Shown here piece by piece: positions 29,603 through 37,640 of a DNA stretch of 64,000 bases; positions within the stretch are counted from its first letter, which is position 1; each line of letters opens with the position of its first letter. This DNA is from Pyrinomonadaceae bacterium. GTDB taxonomy: Bacteria; Acidobacteriota; Blastocatellia; Pyrinomonadales; Pyrinomonadaceae. The stretch lies in NCBI GenBank assembly GCA_019186825.1, contig JABARP010000012.1, positions 321,532-385,531 on the forward strand, given 5' to 3'. Under the pieces are notes generated by a model that made no database searches, was not told the DNA's origin, and saw nothing but the letters and a program-made list of their open reading frames with translations. The position numbers and the translations under genes are program-made.

Positions 29603-30001
29603 CTAGAGCCAATTCCTCTTATCGTTGGGATCTGTCGAACGTGTGTGGGCAGCGGCCGCCTCGACCGGTTCTTGACCTTGTATTTCCGCCGGGACCTCGT
29701 CCGCGGCAATCTCGCGTATCTCAGGTTCAGCGGGAGTCAAAAGATTCTCGTTCGCTCTTTGCCGCTCAACGACTTCATTTTCGATGTCCTGGATGCGAAG
29801 CGCTTTCGTCTCCTCTTCGAAATTCACTTCGCGCTCCCACGTCTCTTTGAATTCGTTCGTCGTTGCACGAAGATCCGCCATCATCTTTCCGGCTTTCTTT
29901 GCGAACTCCGGCAGACGCCGCGGGCCGAGGAAAATGAGGGCCGCAAGCCCGATCATTATAAGTTCCGGCGTGCCGATCGATTCGAAAATGAGAAGTACCA
30001 C
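29603..30001 (-). CDS. tatB: Twin-arginine translocase subunit TatB/TatA-type
   Basis: The 132-residue protein has one N-terminal transmembrane helix (IGTPELIMIGLAALIFLGPRRLPEFAKKAGK), an amphipathic helix and a long charged tail. The GPRRLPEF hinge and the length fit TatB more than the shorter TatA, although in some lineages one protein does both jobs. Its stop codon abuts the tatC start. No further tatA copy is in the window. Confidence 0.88.
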   Translation of the reverse strand: MVLLIFESIGTPELIMIGLAALIFLGPRRLPEFAKKAGKMMADLRATTNEFKETWEREVNFEEETKALRIQDIENEVVERQRANENLLTPAEPEIREIAADEVPAEIQGQEPVEAAAAHTRSTDPNDKRNWL

Positions 30002-30018
30002 TTGCTTCCTCTTTCTTT

Positions 30019-31038
30019 CTAACTGACCTCGATCATCGTCCCATCGGCGACTCGAGGTTTAACGGCGCCGATAACGCGTGCCGAATCAACACTTCTTAGT
30101 ATATTCTCCGCCGCGTCGGATGTCGTGCTGATAAGAAGCCCGCCGGCCGTTTGCGGGTCAAAAAGCGCGCTCTGCATAACGCCGTTGACCGATGGTGAAA
30201 AACTAACTGTCCCGCCGGTGTAGACGCGATTGTTCTTGTCGCCGCGAGTCAACATTCCCTGCTCGATAAGCTCCAGCGTGTCAATGATAAGCGGGACTTT
30301 GCCGCTCTCGATCTCAAGCGTTACACCGCTCGCTTTTGCCATTTCAAAAGCATGCCCGAGCAGCCCGAAACCCGTTACGTCCGTACAGGCATTTGCTCCA
30401 AACTCGCACATTGCTTTTGACGCTTTTTGTGCGGAGGTCGTCATTGTTTTTGTTACCGCGTCGATCGCAGCCTCCGACGCCACGCCGCGTTTGATCGCCG
30501 TATTGATCGCTCCCGTACCGATCGGTTTTGTAAGGATAAGGACGTCGCCCGGCTTTGCTCCTGCGTTTGTAAAGACACGCTTCGGGTGGATAGTTCCCGT
30601 TACGGCGTATCCGAATTTCATTTCCTGATCGTCCACCGAATGACCGCCGAGTACGACGACGCCTTCGGAATTCATCAAGGTCTGGCCGCCAAGAAGGATC
30701 CTCTCAAGAACATCCCAATCGCCCTTCTGCGGATAGCAGACGATCGAGAGCGCCGAGAGCGGCCGTCCGCCCATTGCGTAAACATCATTCAAAGCGTTCA
30801 CCGCCGCGACCTGTCCATAGACGAACGGATCGTCAGAGACGGGCGTAAAGAAATCGACGGTCTGCACAAGCGCGGTCTCGTCATTTAGGCGCATTACGCC
30901 CGCGTCGTCGGAAGTCTCGTATCCGACGATCACATTCTCGCTCGATTGTGGTGGCAGTTTGCCCAAAACTTGAGCAAGATCGCTTGGTGCGAGCTTCGCC
31001 ACTCAACCTGCGCAGTTGACCATCTCGGTCAGACGCAT
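30019..31038 (-). CDS. selD: Selenide, water dikinase, a UGA-encoded selenoprotein
   Basis: SelD makes selenophosphate from selenide and ATP for selenocysteine and selenouridine. An ordinary frame starts only at GTG 31002, but reading upstream from ATG 31038 gives MRLTEMVNCAG, a UGA (31005-31003), then VAKLAPSDLAQ. The UGA falls exactly where the family has its catalytic Cys or Sec (U/C-x-x-K), so the full protein has 339 residues with Sec at position 12. Glycine-rich ATP-binding parts (GGQTLMNSEGVVVLGGHSVDDQE and KPIGTGAINTA) are intact. Possible SECIS-like hairpins lie just after the UGA (for example CAAGCGATCTTG). It follows parB by 9 bases. Confidence 0.93.
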
Positions 31039-31047
31039 CTTGTGTCC

Positions 31048-31947
31048 TTACTCTCCTTTATTTTTTATCAACAAATCGTAAATGCGATTCAGATCGTCGA
31101 TGCCGTAATACTCGATCTCGATCTTGCCGCCGGTACCTTTTTTTGCAGGCACGATCTTCACGTTCGTACTCAAATGCCGCATCATGCGTGTCTCGGCGAC
31201 CTTTACGTTCGGATCGACGACGCGTGCCTGCGGCTCTGCCCTTTCCTTTGGTGCGCGTTTTGCTGCTTTCACGCGGCGTTCGACCTCACGGACCGATAAT
31301 CCTTGAGCGATCGTTTCGTCAGCAACAAATCGTTGCACGGCCGCATCATCGCTCATAAGCAACGCCCGGCCATGGCTCAAGCTCAGTTTTCCGTCGATCA
31401 AGTGCTTTTGTATATCGACCGGCAGCTTCAAAAGCCGCATCGTGGTGGTAATCAATGTGCGTTCTTTGCCGACCCGCTCAGAGACCTCTTCTTGCGTAAG
31501 TCCAATAGAATCAATAAGTTTGCGAAATGCATTTGCCTCTTCGATCGGGTTCAGCTGCTGCCGCTGGATATTCTCGATCAACGCGATCTCGAGAAGCTTT
31601 TCGTCCGAGACTTCCTTGATCGAAACAGGTACTTTTCGCAAGCCCGCTTTCTGCGCCGCACGCCAACGACGCTCGCCGGCCACGATCTGATATCGATTCT
31701 CGCCCGCGGAACGCACAACGATCGGTTGTACAATGCCGTTCGCCCGGATCGAGGCAGCAAGCTCCTCGAGTTCATTTTCGCCGAAATTCGCACGCGGCTG
31801 CTCCGGATTCGGAGCGATAAGATCAATGTCTAGTTCATTTACGCGTTTTGGCGTTGATATTTCCAAGGCGCGAGCTTCGGCGGCTGCAGCCGGCTTTTCG
31901 TCGCCAAGCAAGGCCGATAGGCCGCGGCCGAGAGATTGTCTAGGCAT
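31048..31947 (-). CDS. parB: Chromosome partitioning protein ParB
   Basis: The 299-residue CTPase/DNA-binding protein binds parS sites and spreads as a clamp. The N-terminal box contains LIAPNPEQPRANF, and the CTP-binding motif is in VAGERRWRAAQKAGL (GERRxR at about residues 92-97). The ParB/Spo0J helix-turn-helix is around LTQEEVSERVGKERTLITTTMRLLKLP. It overlaps parA by 8 bases, so ParA and ParB are co-translated. Two large palindromes upstream of parA are candidate binding sites. Confidence 0.95.
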   Translation of the reverse strand: MPRQSLGRGLSALLGDEKPAAAAEARALEISTPKRVNELDIDLIAPNPEQPRANFGENELEELAASIRANGIVQPIVVRSAGENRYQIVAGERRWRAAQKAGLRKVPVSIKEVSDEKLLEIALIENIQRQQLNPIEEANAFRKLIDSIGLTQEEVSERVGKERTLITTTMRLLKLPVDIQKHLIDGKLSLSHGRALLMSDDAAVQRFVADETIAQGLSVREVERRVKAAKRAPKERAEPQARVVDPNVKVAETRMMRHLSTNVKIVPAKKGTGGKIEIEYYGIDDLNRIYDLLIKNKGE

Positions 31948-32701
31948 GAGTTAAAATCTCCTTTGCAAGTCGTTGATAGGCTTCTGCGCCTTTTGACTTA
32001 GGGTCGTAAACAAAGATCGGCTGGCCGAAACTTGGAGCTTCGGCGAGGCGGACGTTCCGAGGGATAACCGTCTCAAGGACCTGCGTCCCGTAAAAATCCC
32101 GCAGATCCTTCGCCACTGCGGTCGAAAGATTTGTCCGCTCGTCGAACATCGTCAAGAGCAGGCCTTCGATCGCAAGCTCCGGATTCAGCTCCCGACGCAA
32201 ACGCGCGAGCGTATCAAATAGCTCGGTCACGCCCTCAAGCGCGTAATATTCGCATTGGATCGGAACGAGGAGGGAGTCCGCCGCCGTCAGCCCGTTCAGC
32301 GTCAAAAGGCCGAGTGATGGCGGACAATCTATCAAAATATAATGAAAATAGTCGCGGATCGGATCGATGATCGCCTTTAGTACCTTTGCTCGGTCCTCGC
32401 GGTCAACAAGCTCGACCTCGGCGCCCGCGAGATTCTTATCCGCCGGAACGACCCAGAATTTCGGGATCGCCGTCGGCAGCACCATTTCGCGGATCGATTC
32501 ACCGCGGATCAGCGCATCATAGATCGTCTTTTTGATGTTCGTCCGCGATATTCCCGAACCGGAAGTCGCATTTCCTTGCGGATCGCCGTCGATCAGCAAG
32601 ACCTTGCGATTCTCCGCGGCAAGACCTGCGGCCAGGTTGACAGCGGTTGTTGTCTTGCCGACACCGCCTTTTTGATTGGCAATAGCAATAACTTTTCCCA
32701 T
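31940..32701 (-). CDS. parA: Chromosome partitioning ATPase ParA (Soj)
   Basis: The 253-residue Walker-type ATPase drives origin segregation with ParB. The deviant Walker A motif is KGGVGKTTTAVNLA (residues 10-23), Walker A' lies in IDGDPQGNATSG (about 38-49), and Walker B is ILIDCPPSLG (about 120-129). It is the first gene of a parA-parB-selD run. In most bacteria rsmG (gidB) lies between mnmG and parA; here that place is a 162-base spacer with the palindromes. Confidence 0.96.
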   Translation of the reverse strand: MGKVIAIANQKGGVGKTTTAVNLAAGLAAENRKVLLIDGDPQGNATSGSGISRTNIKKTIYDALIRGESIREMVLPTAIPKFWVVPADKNLAGAEVELVDREDRAKVLKAIIDPIRDYFHYILIDCPPSLGLLTLNGLTAADSLLVPIQCEYYALEGVTELFDTLARLRRELNPELAIEGLLLTMFDERTNLSTAVAKDLRDFYGTQVLETVIPRNVRLAEAPSFGQPIFVYDPKSKGAEAYQRLAKEILTHA

Positions 32702-32803
32702 GAAAGATCGAAACGCAGGAATCCCTCAGCGGTTCCAGAGAGAGGCATCCGATAAATAAAATTAGCACAGTGAGGCGTCCGAACGCGAAAGCGTGTGGCA
32801 TCA

Positions 32804-32823
32804 ATTGTGGTACGTACCACAAT
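32804..32823. promoter_or_regulatory. Perfect 20-bp palindrome, candidate parS or operator, copy 1
   Basis: ATTGTGGTACGTACCACAAT is perfectly self-complementary over 20 bases and lies 103 bases upstream of the parA start. Its 16-base core TGTGGTACGTACCACA has the same length, symmetry and ends (TGT...ACA, central ACGT) as classical parS (TGTTTCACGTGAAACA) but different inner bases. A second core copy is centred 39 bases away. Confidence 0.6.
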
Positions 32824-32844
32824 CCCCTTCGACGCGACTCGAAA

Positions 32845-32860
32845 TGTGGTACGTACCACA
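32845..32860. promoter_or_regulatory. Perfect 16-bp palindrome, candidate parS or operator, copy 2
   Basis: TGTGGTACGTACCACA repeats the core of the 32804-32823 palindrome without change. It ends 4 bases before the mnmG stop codon. Two identical palindromes in the parA leader suggest a bound dimeric protein, either ParB at a divergent parS or another regulator. Confidence 0.6.
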
Positions 32861-32863
32861 CTC

Positions 32864-34735
32864 TCAAGCCTTCGTCTGCTGAAGTGCCGTCAAGTGCACC
32901 AAAACCGTCGAAAGTGCGGCGTGCGTTACGCCCGGAACCGAACGAACCTGCCCAAATGTCCGCGGAGACGCCCGCTCGAGCCGCTCGATCATCTCGTTCG
33001 AAAGTCCGCCGATCGTTCGAAAATCAATACTTTCAGGCACTTTCAAAGCATCGTGATGATTTACACGCTCGGCCGCAGCAGCTTGCTTGGCGATGTAACC
33101 CGAATACATAGAATCGGCCAAGGCTGTCTCAAGGTCACTAATATTAACCCCGTCAAGCGGCAATAGACGCGATATCATCTCCGCATCGACATCGGGCCGC
33201 ATCGCAAGATGCGAGAGCACAAACGAATCGCCAAGGTCCGCACCAAGCAACTGGGCAGCGGCGGCATACTGCGGACTCGAACGCTTGAATCGTGTGTGAT
33301 CCAGCGCATTGCGGATCTCCGCGATCCGGTCGCGCTTTGCGTTGAAACGCTGCCAGTCCTGATCCTCTATGAGCCCAAGTTCTCGACCTTTTGGTAGAAG
33401 CCGTTCGTCGGCATTGTCATGCCGCAGCCTCAGGCGTGCCTCAGCACGCGAGGTAAACAGGCGATACGGCTCATCAACTCCATGCCTGATCAGGTCGTCG
33501 GCAAGCACACCGATGTACGCCTCATCCCTCGCAAGCGTAAACACTCGCCTGCTAAGCACTTTATTTGCAGCATTTACACCCGCTAAGAAGCCCTGGCACG
33601 CCGCCTCTTCGTATCCCGTGGTGCCGTTGATCTGGCCTGCGAGAAAGAGCCCGTCAAACCGCGTCGTTTCCATCGTAGGCCGCAACTCGCGCGGATCAAC
33701 GAAGTCATATTCGATCGCGTAACCGGGCCGAATAACGCGAACCTCGCCAAAACCGTCGATCATTCGCAGCAACTCCTGCTGAAGGCCGGCGGGCAAAGAC
33801 GTCGAGAATCCGTTCAAATAGACCTCGGTCGTGTTATGCCCTTCCGGTTCGAGGAAGAGCTGATGCCGATCCTTTTCGGCAAATTTCACGACCTTGTCCT
33901 CGATCGAAGGGCAATAACGCGGCCCAATGCCCTTGATCTTGCCCGAATAAAGAGGAGACTGGCCCAAATTCGCACGGATGGCGTCGTGCACGGCGTTGGT
34001 CGTATAACCAATGTAGCAATCGATCTGCGGCTGCTCGACCCTGCTAGTAGAGAACGAAAACGCGACCGGCCTTTCGTCCGGAGCCTGCCGTTCGAAGGCA
34101 TCCCAATCGATCGTCCGGCCGTCGAGCCTCGGCGGCGTGCCGGTCTTGAGCCGCCCAACGGGAAAGCCGAGCTGCTTCAGGTTCTCGGCAAGCTCGATCG
34201 AGGCGGGTTCACCGGAGCGGCCGGCTGAGAAGGTCCTGCGGCCAGTGTGAATCGTTCCATTTAGGAAAGTCCCCGTCGCGATGACGACCGCTTTGGCACT
34301 AAAACGACGTGTGTCCTCTAGCTCGACACCTATAACCTCTCTGTTCTCAACAATTAGTGAAACAACCGCTCCCTGCTTCAGTGTAAGGTTCGGTGTCGCT
34401 TCGAGGACGCGCCGCATCTCCGTGCGATATAGCGAGCGATCGGCCTGAGCACGCGGAGACTGCACCGCGGGCCCGCGAGAACGGTTCAATAGGCGGAACT
34501 GAATTCCCGTCCGGTCGATAACCCGGCCCATGATGCCGCCAAGCGCATCGATCTCCCGAACGACGTGACCCTTTGCGATGCCGCCGATCGCCGGGTTGCA
34601 CGACATCTGGCCGATGAGATCGAGATTGAGCGTAACGAGAGCCGTCTCGGCACCCATGCGCGCCGCGGCAGAGGCCGCTTCGCAGCCCGCGTGCCCCGCG
34701 CCAATAACGACCACATCAAAACTTTCGTCGAACAT
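32864..34735 (-). CDS. mnmG: tRNA uridine-5-carboxymethylaminomethyl modification enzyme MnmG (GidA)
   Basis: MnmG with MnmE adds the carboxymethylaminomethyl group at U34 of several tRNAs, using FAD and methylene-tetrahydrofolate. At 623 residues it has the usual length. The FAD motif VIGAGHAGCEAASAAARMG (residues 10-28), the GidA signatures GIQFRLLNRSRGPAVQSPRAQ and GTPPRLDGRTIDW, and GQINGTTGYEEAACQG are all present. It follows mnmE after 79 bases on the same strand, the normal origin-proximal arrangement. Confidence 0.97.
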   Translation of the reverse strand: MFDESFDVVVIGAGHAGCEAASAAARMGAETALVTLNLDLIGQMSCNPAIGGIAKGHVVREIDALGGIMGRVIDRTGIQFRLLNRSRGPAVQSPRAQADRSLYRTEMRRVLEATPNLTLKQGAVVSLIVENREVIGVELEDTRRFSAKAVVIATGTFLNGTIHTGRRTFSAGRSGEPASIELAENLKQLGFPVGRLKTGTPPRLDGRTIDWDAFERQAPDERPVAFSFSTSRVEQPQIDCYIGYTTNAVHDAIRANLGQSPLYSGKIKGIGPRYCPSIEDKVVKFAEKDRHQLFLEPEGHNTTEVYLNGFSTSLPAGLQQELLRMIDGFGEVRVIRPGYAIEYDFVDPRELRPTMETTRFDGLFLAGQINGTTGYEEAACQGFLAGVNAANKVLSRRVFTLARDEAYIGVLADDLIRHGVDEPYRLFTSRAEARLRLRHDNADERLLPKGRELGLIEDQDWQRFNAKRDRIAEIRNALDHTRFKRSSPQYAAAAQLLGADLGDSFVLSHLAMRPDVDAEMISRLLPLDGVNISDLETALADSMYSGYIAKQAAAAERVNHHDALKVPESIDFRTIGGLSNEMIERLERASPRTFGQVRSVPGVTHAALSTVLVHLTALQQTKA

Positions 34736-34814
34736 CTCGATCCGCTCGCCTTAAAAAAAAGCGAAACGTAAAGTTTATCGCAACAACGGCTGATGACAAA
34801 GGAATTTTGCTCGG

Positions 34815-36206
34815 CTATTTACCGATGCAGAAGGTCGAGAAGATGCGTGTGAGCATATCTTCCGTGGTGGTTTCGCCGGTGATCTCGCCGAGATAGCGAA
34901 GTGCGTTGTGCAGGCCGATGAGAACGATCTCTTCACTTCGCCCTTCACGAAGCCCTTCGATCGACTGTGCGATCTCGTCGTGCGTTCGCATCAGAAGGTC
35001 GTAATGCCTCGCGTCAGTTACGAGAAAGCCGCTGTGCGACACGTCGTTTGTTCTAAATGGCTTAACGATCGCATCCCGCAGGTCGTCAAGGCCCTCGCCT
35101 GTTTTTGCGGAGATCGCCACCATCTTTTCGCGGAATGGCGCAAGGGCAGCATCTCCTGCGGCGGCAAGCCGGTCAATATCGCGGGAGGTCGTCTTGTCGA
35201 TCTTGTTCAACGCAATGATGAAGTTCTGCTTGAGTGCAGACCGGACAATGTCTCGATCCTCCTCCGTCAGGCTGTCATGAGCGTCAAGCACAACAATTAC
35301 GAGGTCTGCGTCCGCCATCGCACCGCGGGCACGTTCGACGCCGATCTTTTCAACGACGTCTTCCGTTTCGCGCAAACCGGCCGTGTCGACCAGATGGGTT
35401 GGGATGTCGCCAATGGTGAAGCGTTCGTTCAGCTGGTCGCGCGTCGTACCCGCGAGGTCGGTTACGATCGCGCGTTCTGTTCCAAGTAGACGATTGAAGA
35501 GGCTTGATTTTCCGACGTTCGGCCTGCCAACGATCGTTGCACTCAGCCCGTCGCGGATCAGATGTCCGGCCTTGTATGTATCTGCGAACTCGAGCGTCCT
35601 TCTTTTGATCGCCTCGAGTGAGGAAACGATCTCTTCGCTTTGTTGTTCAGGCAGATCGTCCTCGACGAACTCGAGTGCGGATTCGAGAACGACGACGATG
35701 TTCAGCAGCTCGTCCTTCAGCGGCCGCAAATTTCTCGACATCTCGCCGCTCAATTGCCGGACGGCTTGCCGAGCCGCCGCATTCGTCTGCGCGTCGATGA
35801 GGTCGCGGATCGCTTCGGCTTCGGCGAGGTCGAGACGGCCGTGCGCGAGTGCACGCAAGGTGAATTCACCTGGTTCCGCCGCACGGCATCCGAGAGCGAG
35901 ACAAAGATCGATCACCTGCCTCAACAGCACCGGCGAACCGTGACAGCTGATCTCGATAACATCCTCGCCGGTAAAAGAATGCGGGGCCTGGAAATAGGTT
36001 ATCAGCGCTTTGTCGATCGCGGCGTTGTCGGTTGGATCGCGCAGTTCGGCGAGGGCCGCCTTTCGTGGTGAGAATGCATCACAATCCCTGCCCGTCAGTT
36101 TTGCAGCTACGTCCAGAGCACCATCGCCGCTTAGGCGAATGATGCCGATGCCGCTACGGCCCGCGGGCGTCGCTAATGCAACGATGGTGTTCGCTGAAAC
36201 ATCCAA
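34815..36206 (-). CDS. mnmE: tRNA modification GTPase MnmE (TrmE)
   Basis: The 463-residue GTPase partners MnmG in U34 modification. The N-terminal folate-binding domain (residues 1-118) and helical domain are followed by an inserted G domain: G1 GRPNVGKSSLFN (about 227-238), G2 GTTRD, G3 DTAGLRET, G4 NKID and G5 SAKTGEG. The C-terminus ends in the conserved FCIGK, whose cysteine is needed for activity. Start ATG at 36206. Confidence 0.97.
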   Translation of the reverse strand: MDVSANTIVALATPAGRSGIGIIRLSGDGALDVAAKLTGRDCDAFSPRKAALAELRDPTDNAAIDKALITYFQAPHSFTGEDVIEISCHGSPVLLRQVIDLCLALGCRAAEPGEFTLRALAHGRLDLAEAEAIRDLIDAQTNAAARQAVRQLSGEMSRNLRPLKDELLNIVVVLESALEFVEDDLPEQQSEEIVSSLEAIKRRTLEFADTYKAGHLIRDGLSATIVGRPNVGKSSLFNRLLGTERAIVTDLAGTTRDQLNERFTIGDIPTHLVDTAGLRETEDVVEKIGVERARGAMADADLVIVVLDAHDSLTEEDRDIVRSALKQNFIIALNKIDKTTSRDIDRLAAAGDAALAPFREKMVAISAKTGEGLDDLRDAIVKPFRTNDVSHSGFLVTDARHYDLLMRTHDEIAQSIEGLREGRSEEIVLIGLHNALRYLGEITGETTTEDMLTRIFSTFCIGK

Positions 36207-36464
36207 GACAACTAAATCCTACAACGGAGCACCTTCGCATTGCGAACCACGATCCTCTTCATTCTCCTTCTAGCGTTGACCAATACGGCAGTGACTCAAA
36301 TCAGCAAGGCCGGACCGATTCAAAGTGGAGATGCGATTACCATTCCCTTCCGAATCGGTCTGGCTTAGCGACTTTAGGTGAGAAGAGAGTCGGTCAGTTG
36401 TTTCGAGCTCGGACAGATATTATTCTTGAGCTCCCAGTTTCAGATTCGCGCTACAATAAATGCT

Positions 36465-36701
36465 GTGAGTGATATCGATCGAAAGTTGCGTGCAGAGCGG
36501 AGGCGACACCGCACACAGATCCGTTATATCCGAACGAGCGACGTTGATGTCGAAAGCTCGGGGATTAGGGGCATCGAAGCAATTTCGCTCGCATGGCAGC
36601 TTTCTAAAGATGCCTGGGCCATAAGCGGCCAACCGTTCCCAGAATACGACAGAGAAAAAACGCCTGTCAGGGTGATAAAAAGACAGCCATCATCGAACTA
36701 G
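36465..36701 (+). CDS. Small protein upstream of an AbiEii-like nucleotidyltransferase
   Basis: From GTG 36465 the frame gives 78 residues, starting MSDIDRKLRAERRRHRTQIRYIR, basic at first and then helical (SLAWQLSKDAWAISGQPFPEYDRE). The nearby ATG at 36460 is out of frame and stops at once, so GTG is the best start. The position directly ahead of the nucleotidyltransferase frame, with the 3' end reaching into its upstream extension, suggests a two-gene module, possibly an antitoxin-like partner. I do not recognise a named family. It interrupts the mnmE-jag neighbourhood on the opposite strand. Confidence 0.55.
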   Translation: MSDIDRKLRAERRRHRTQIRYIRTSDVDVESSGIRGIEAISLAWQLSKDAWAISGQPFPEYDREKTPVRVIKRQPSSN

Positions 36702-36757
36702 CTGACGACTTTCGCGATTTCCTGATCGGTCTCGCCGATGCCAACGCCGATTTTGCT

Positions 36758-37159
36758 TTGATCGGTGGATACGCCGTCGCTTTCTATGGCCATGTTAGGG
36801 CGACAAAGGACCTCGACGTATTTATACGAAGTACAAAAACCAACGCCGAAATCGTGTTTCGTGCAATAGCGGAGTTTGGCGCACCGCTCGGAAGCATTGA
36901 GGTCTCACCCGAAGACCTAGTCGATGGAGATGTTGTGATCCAGATCGGTGTACCGCCGAGACGTATCGATATTGTTCTTAAGGCCTCCGGGATAACGTTT
37001 GACGACGCGATCCGGGAAAGTAGATCGCTTCAGATCGAAGGCCGCTCCATACCCGTCATTGGCCTCTCTTCTTTAATTGCGAACAAAAGTGCGTTGGGCC
37101 GACTGCAAGACCTGGCAGACGTCGAAGCATTGACCAAAATCGCCGAGAAGCCAACCTAG
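36758..37159 (+). CDS. AbiEii/DUF6036-like nucleotidyltransferase, start uncertain
   Basis: The visible 133 residues begin LIGGYAVAFYGHVRATKDLDVFI, the nucleotidyltransferase fingerprint (GG-x-A, then the metal-binding DLD at about residues 20-22), and continue with PRRIDIVLKASG, whose IDI supplies the third acidic residue. Such proteins act as toxins or antitoxins that modify tRNA or protein. Family-like sequence (ELADDFRDFLIGLADANADFA) continues upstream of TTG 36758 in the same frame to about 36680 without any ATG, GTG or TTG. The true start is therefore either rare (CTG 36722 or ATC 36689) or the gene is damaged. Confidence 0.65.
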   Translation: MIGGYAVAFYGHVRATKDLDVFIRSTKTNAEIVFRAIAEFGAPLGSIEVSPEDLVDGDVVIQIGVPPRRIDIVLKASGITFDDAIRESRSLQIEGRSIPVIGLSSLIANKSALGRLQDLADVEALTKIAEKPT

Positions 37160-37174
37160 GCTCTTATCGTTCCG

Positions 37175-37624
37175 CTACTGCAATCTCACCTGCAATCGTC
37201 GATCACGGCCGTCGCCGACAGATTCAGTGAGGAGGTCGTCCTCTTTCTGTAGGGTTGTGTGAATGATACGGCGTTCGGTCGAATTTAGCACGCCAAACGT
37301 GAATGATCGGCCGGTTTTCCTTACCTGCTCGGCGGCAAAACGGGCCATCGCGTGGAGTTCATTCTTGCGAGTTTGGCGAAAGCCGTCAGCATCGACGATG
37401 AAGCGATGCTCGCGGTCGAGTTCGCGTCCCATAGCCTGAAAAAGCACAACCTCGAATGCATCGAGCAACTCACCTTTTTCGGCGAGTGCGAAATGCGTAT
37501 CTTCACCCGTGAGATTGAGGACGCAACCCTCGTCGGTCCATTCAGCTTCGACGGAGAGATCAAACCCGGCATCGCGCACAATGCCGCTCAAGAGTTCTTT
37601 GGCGTTTTCGCAAGTTTGATTCAT
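37175..37624 (-). CDS. Jag/KhpB-like RNA-binding protein with R3H domain
   Basis: The 149-residue protein has a KH-like N-terminal half (AKELLSGIVRDAGFD...FALAEKGELLDAFEVVLFQAM) and a C-terminal R3H domain (HAMARFAAEQVRKTGRSFTFGVLNSTERRIIHTTLQ). The R3H motif is ERRIIH. It lies directly downstream of yidC, the normal place of jag/spoIIIJ-associated genes, but lacks the Jag-N domain seen in Firmicutes. KhpB proteins bind RNA and affect cell-wall synthesis. The yidC stop is 16 bases before its start. Confidence 0.88.
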   Translation of the reverse strand: MNQTCENAKELLSGIVRDAGFDLSVEAEWTDEGCVLNLTGEDTHFALAEKGELLDAFEVVLFQAMGRELDREHRFIVDADGFRQTRKNELHAMARFAAEQVRKTGRSFTFGVLNSTERRIIHTTLQKEDDLLTESVGDGRDRRLQVRLQ

Positions 37625-37640
37625 GGTCGTCTAGTCTCTC

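Noticed and set aside
36176..36472. A 98-residue plus-strand open frame upstream of the nucleotidyltransferase module
   Set aside because: It starts inside mnmE on the other strand and has random-looking composition; the 258 bases between mnmE and 36465 show no supported gene.
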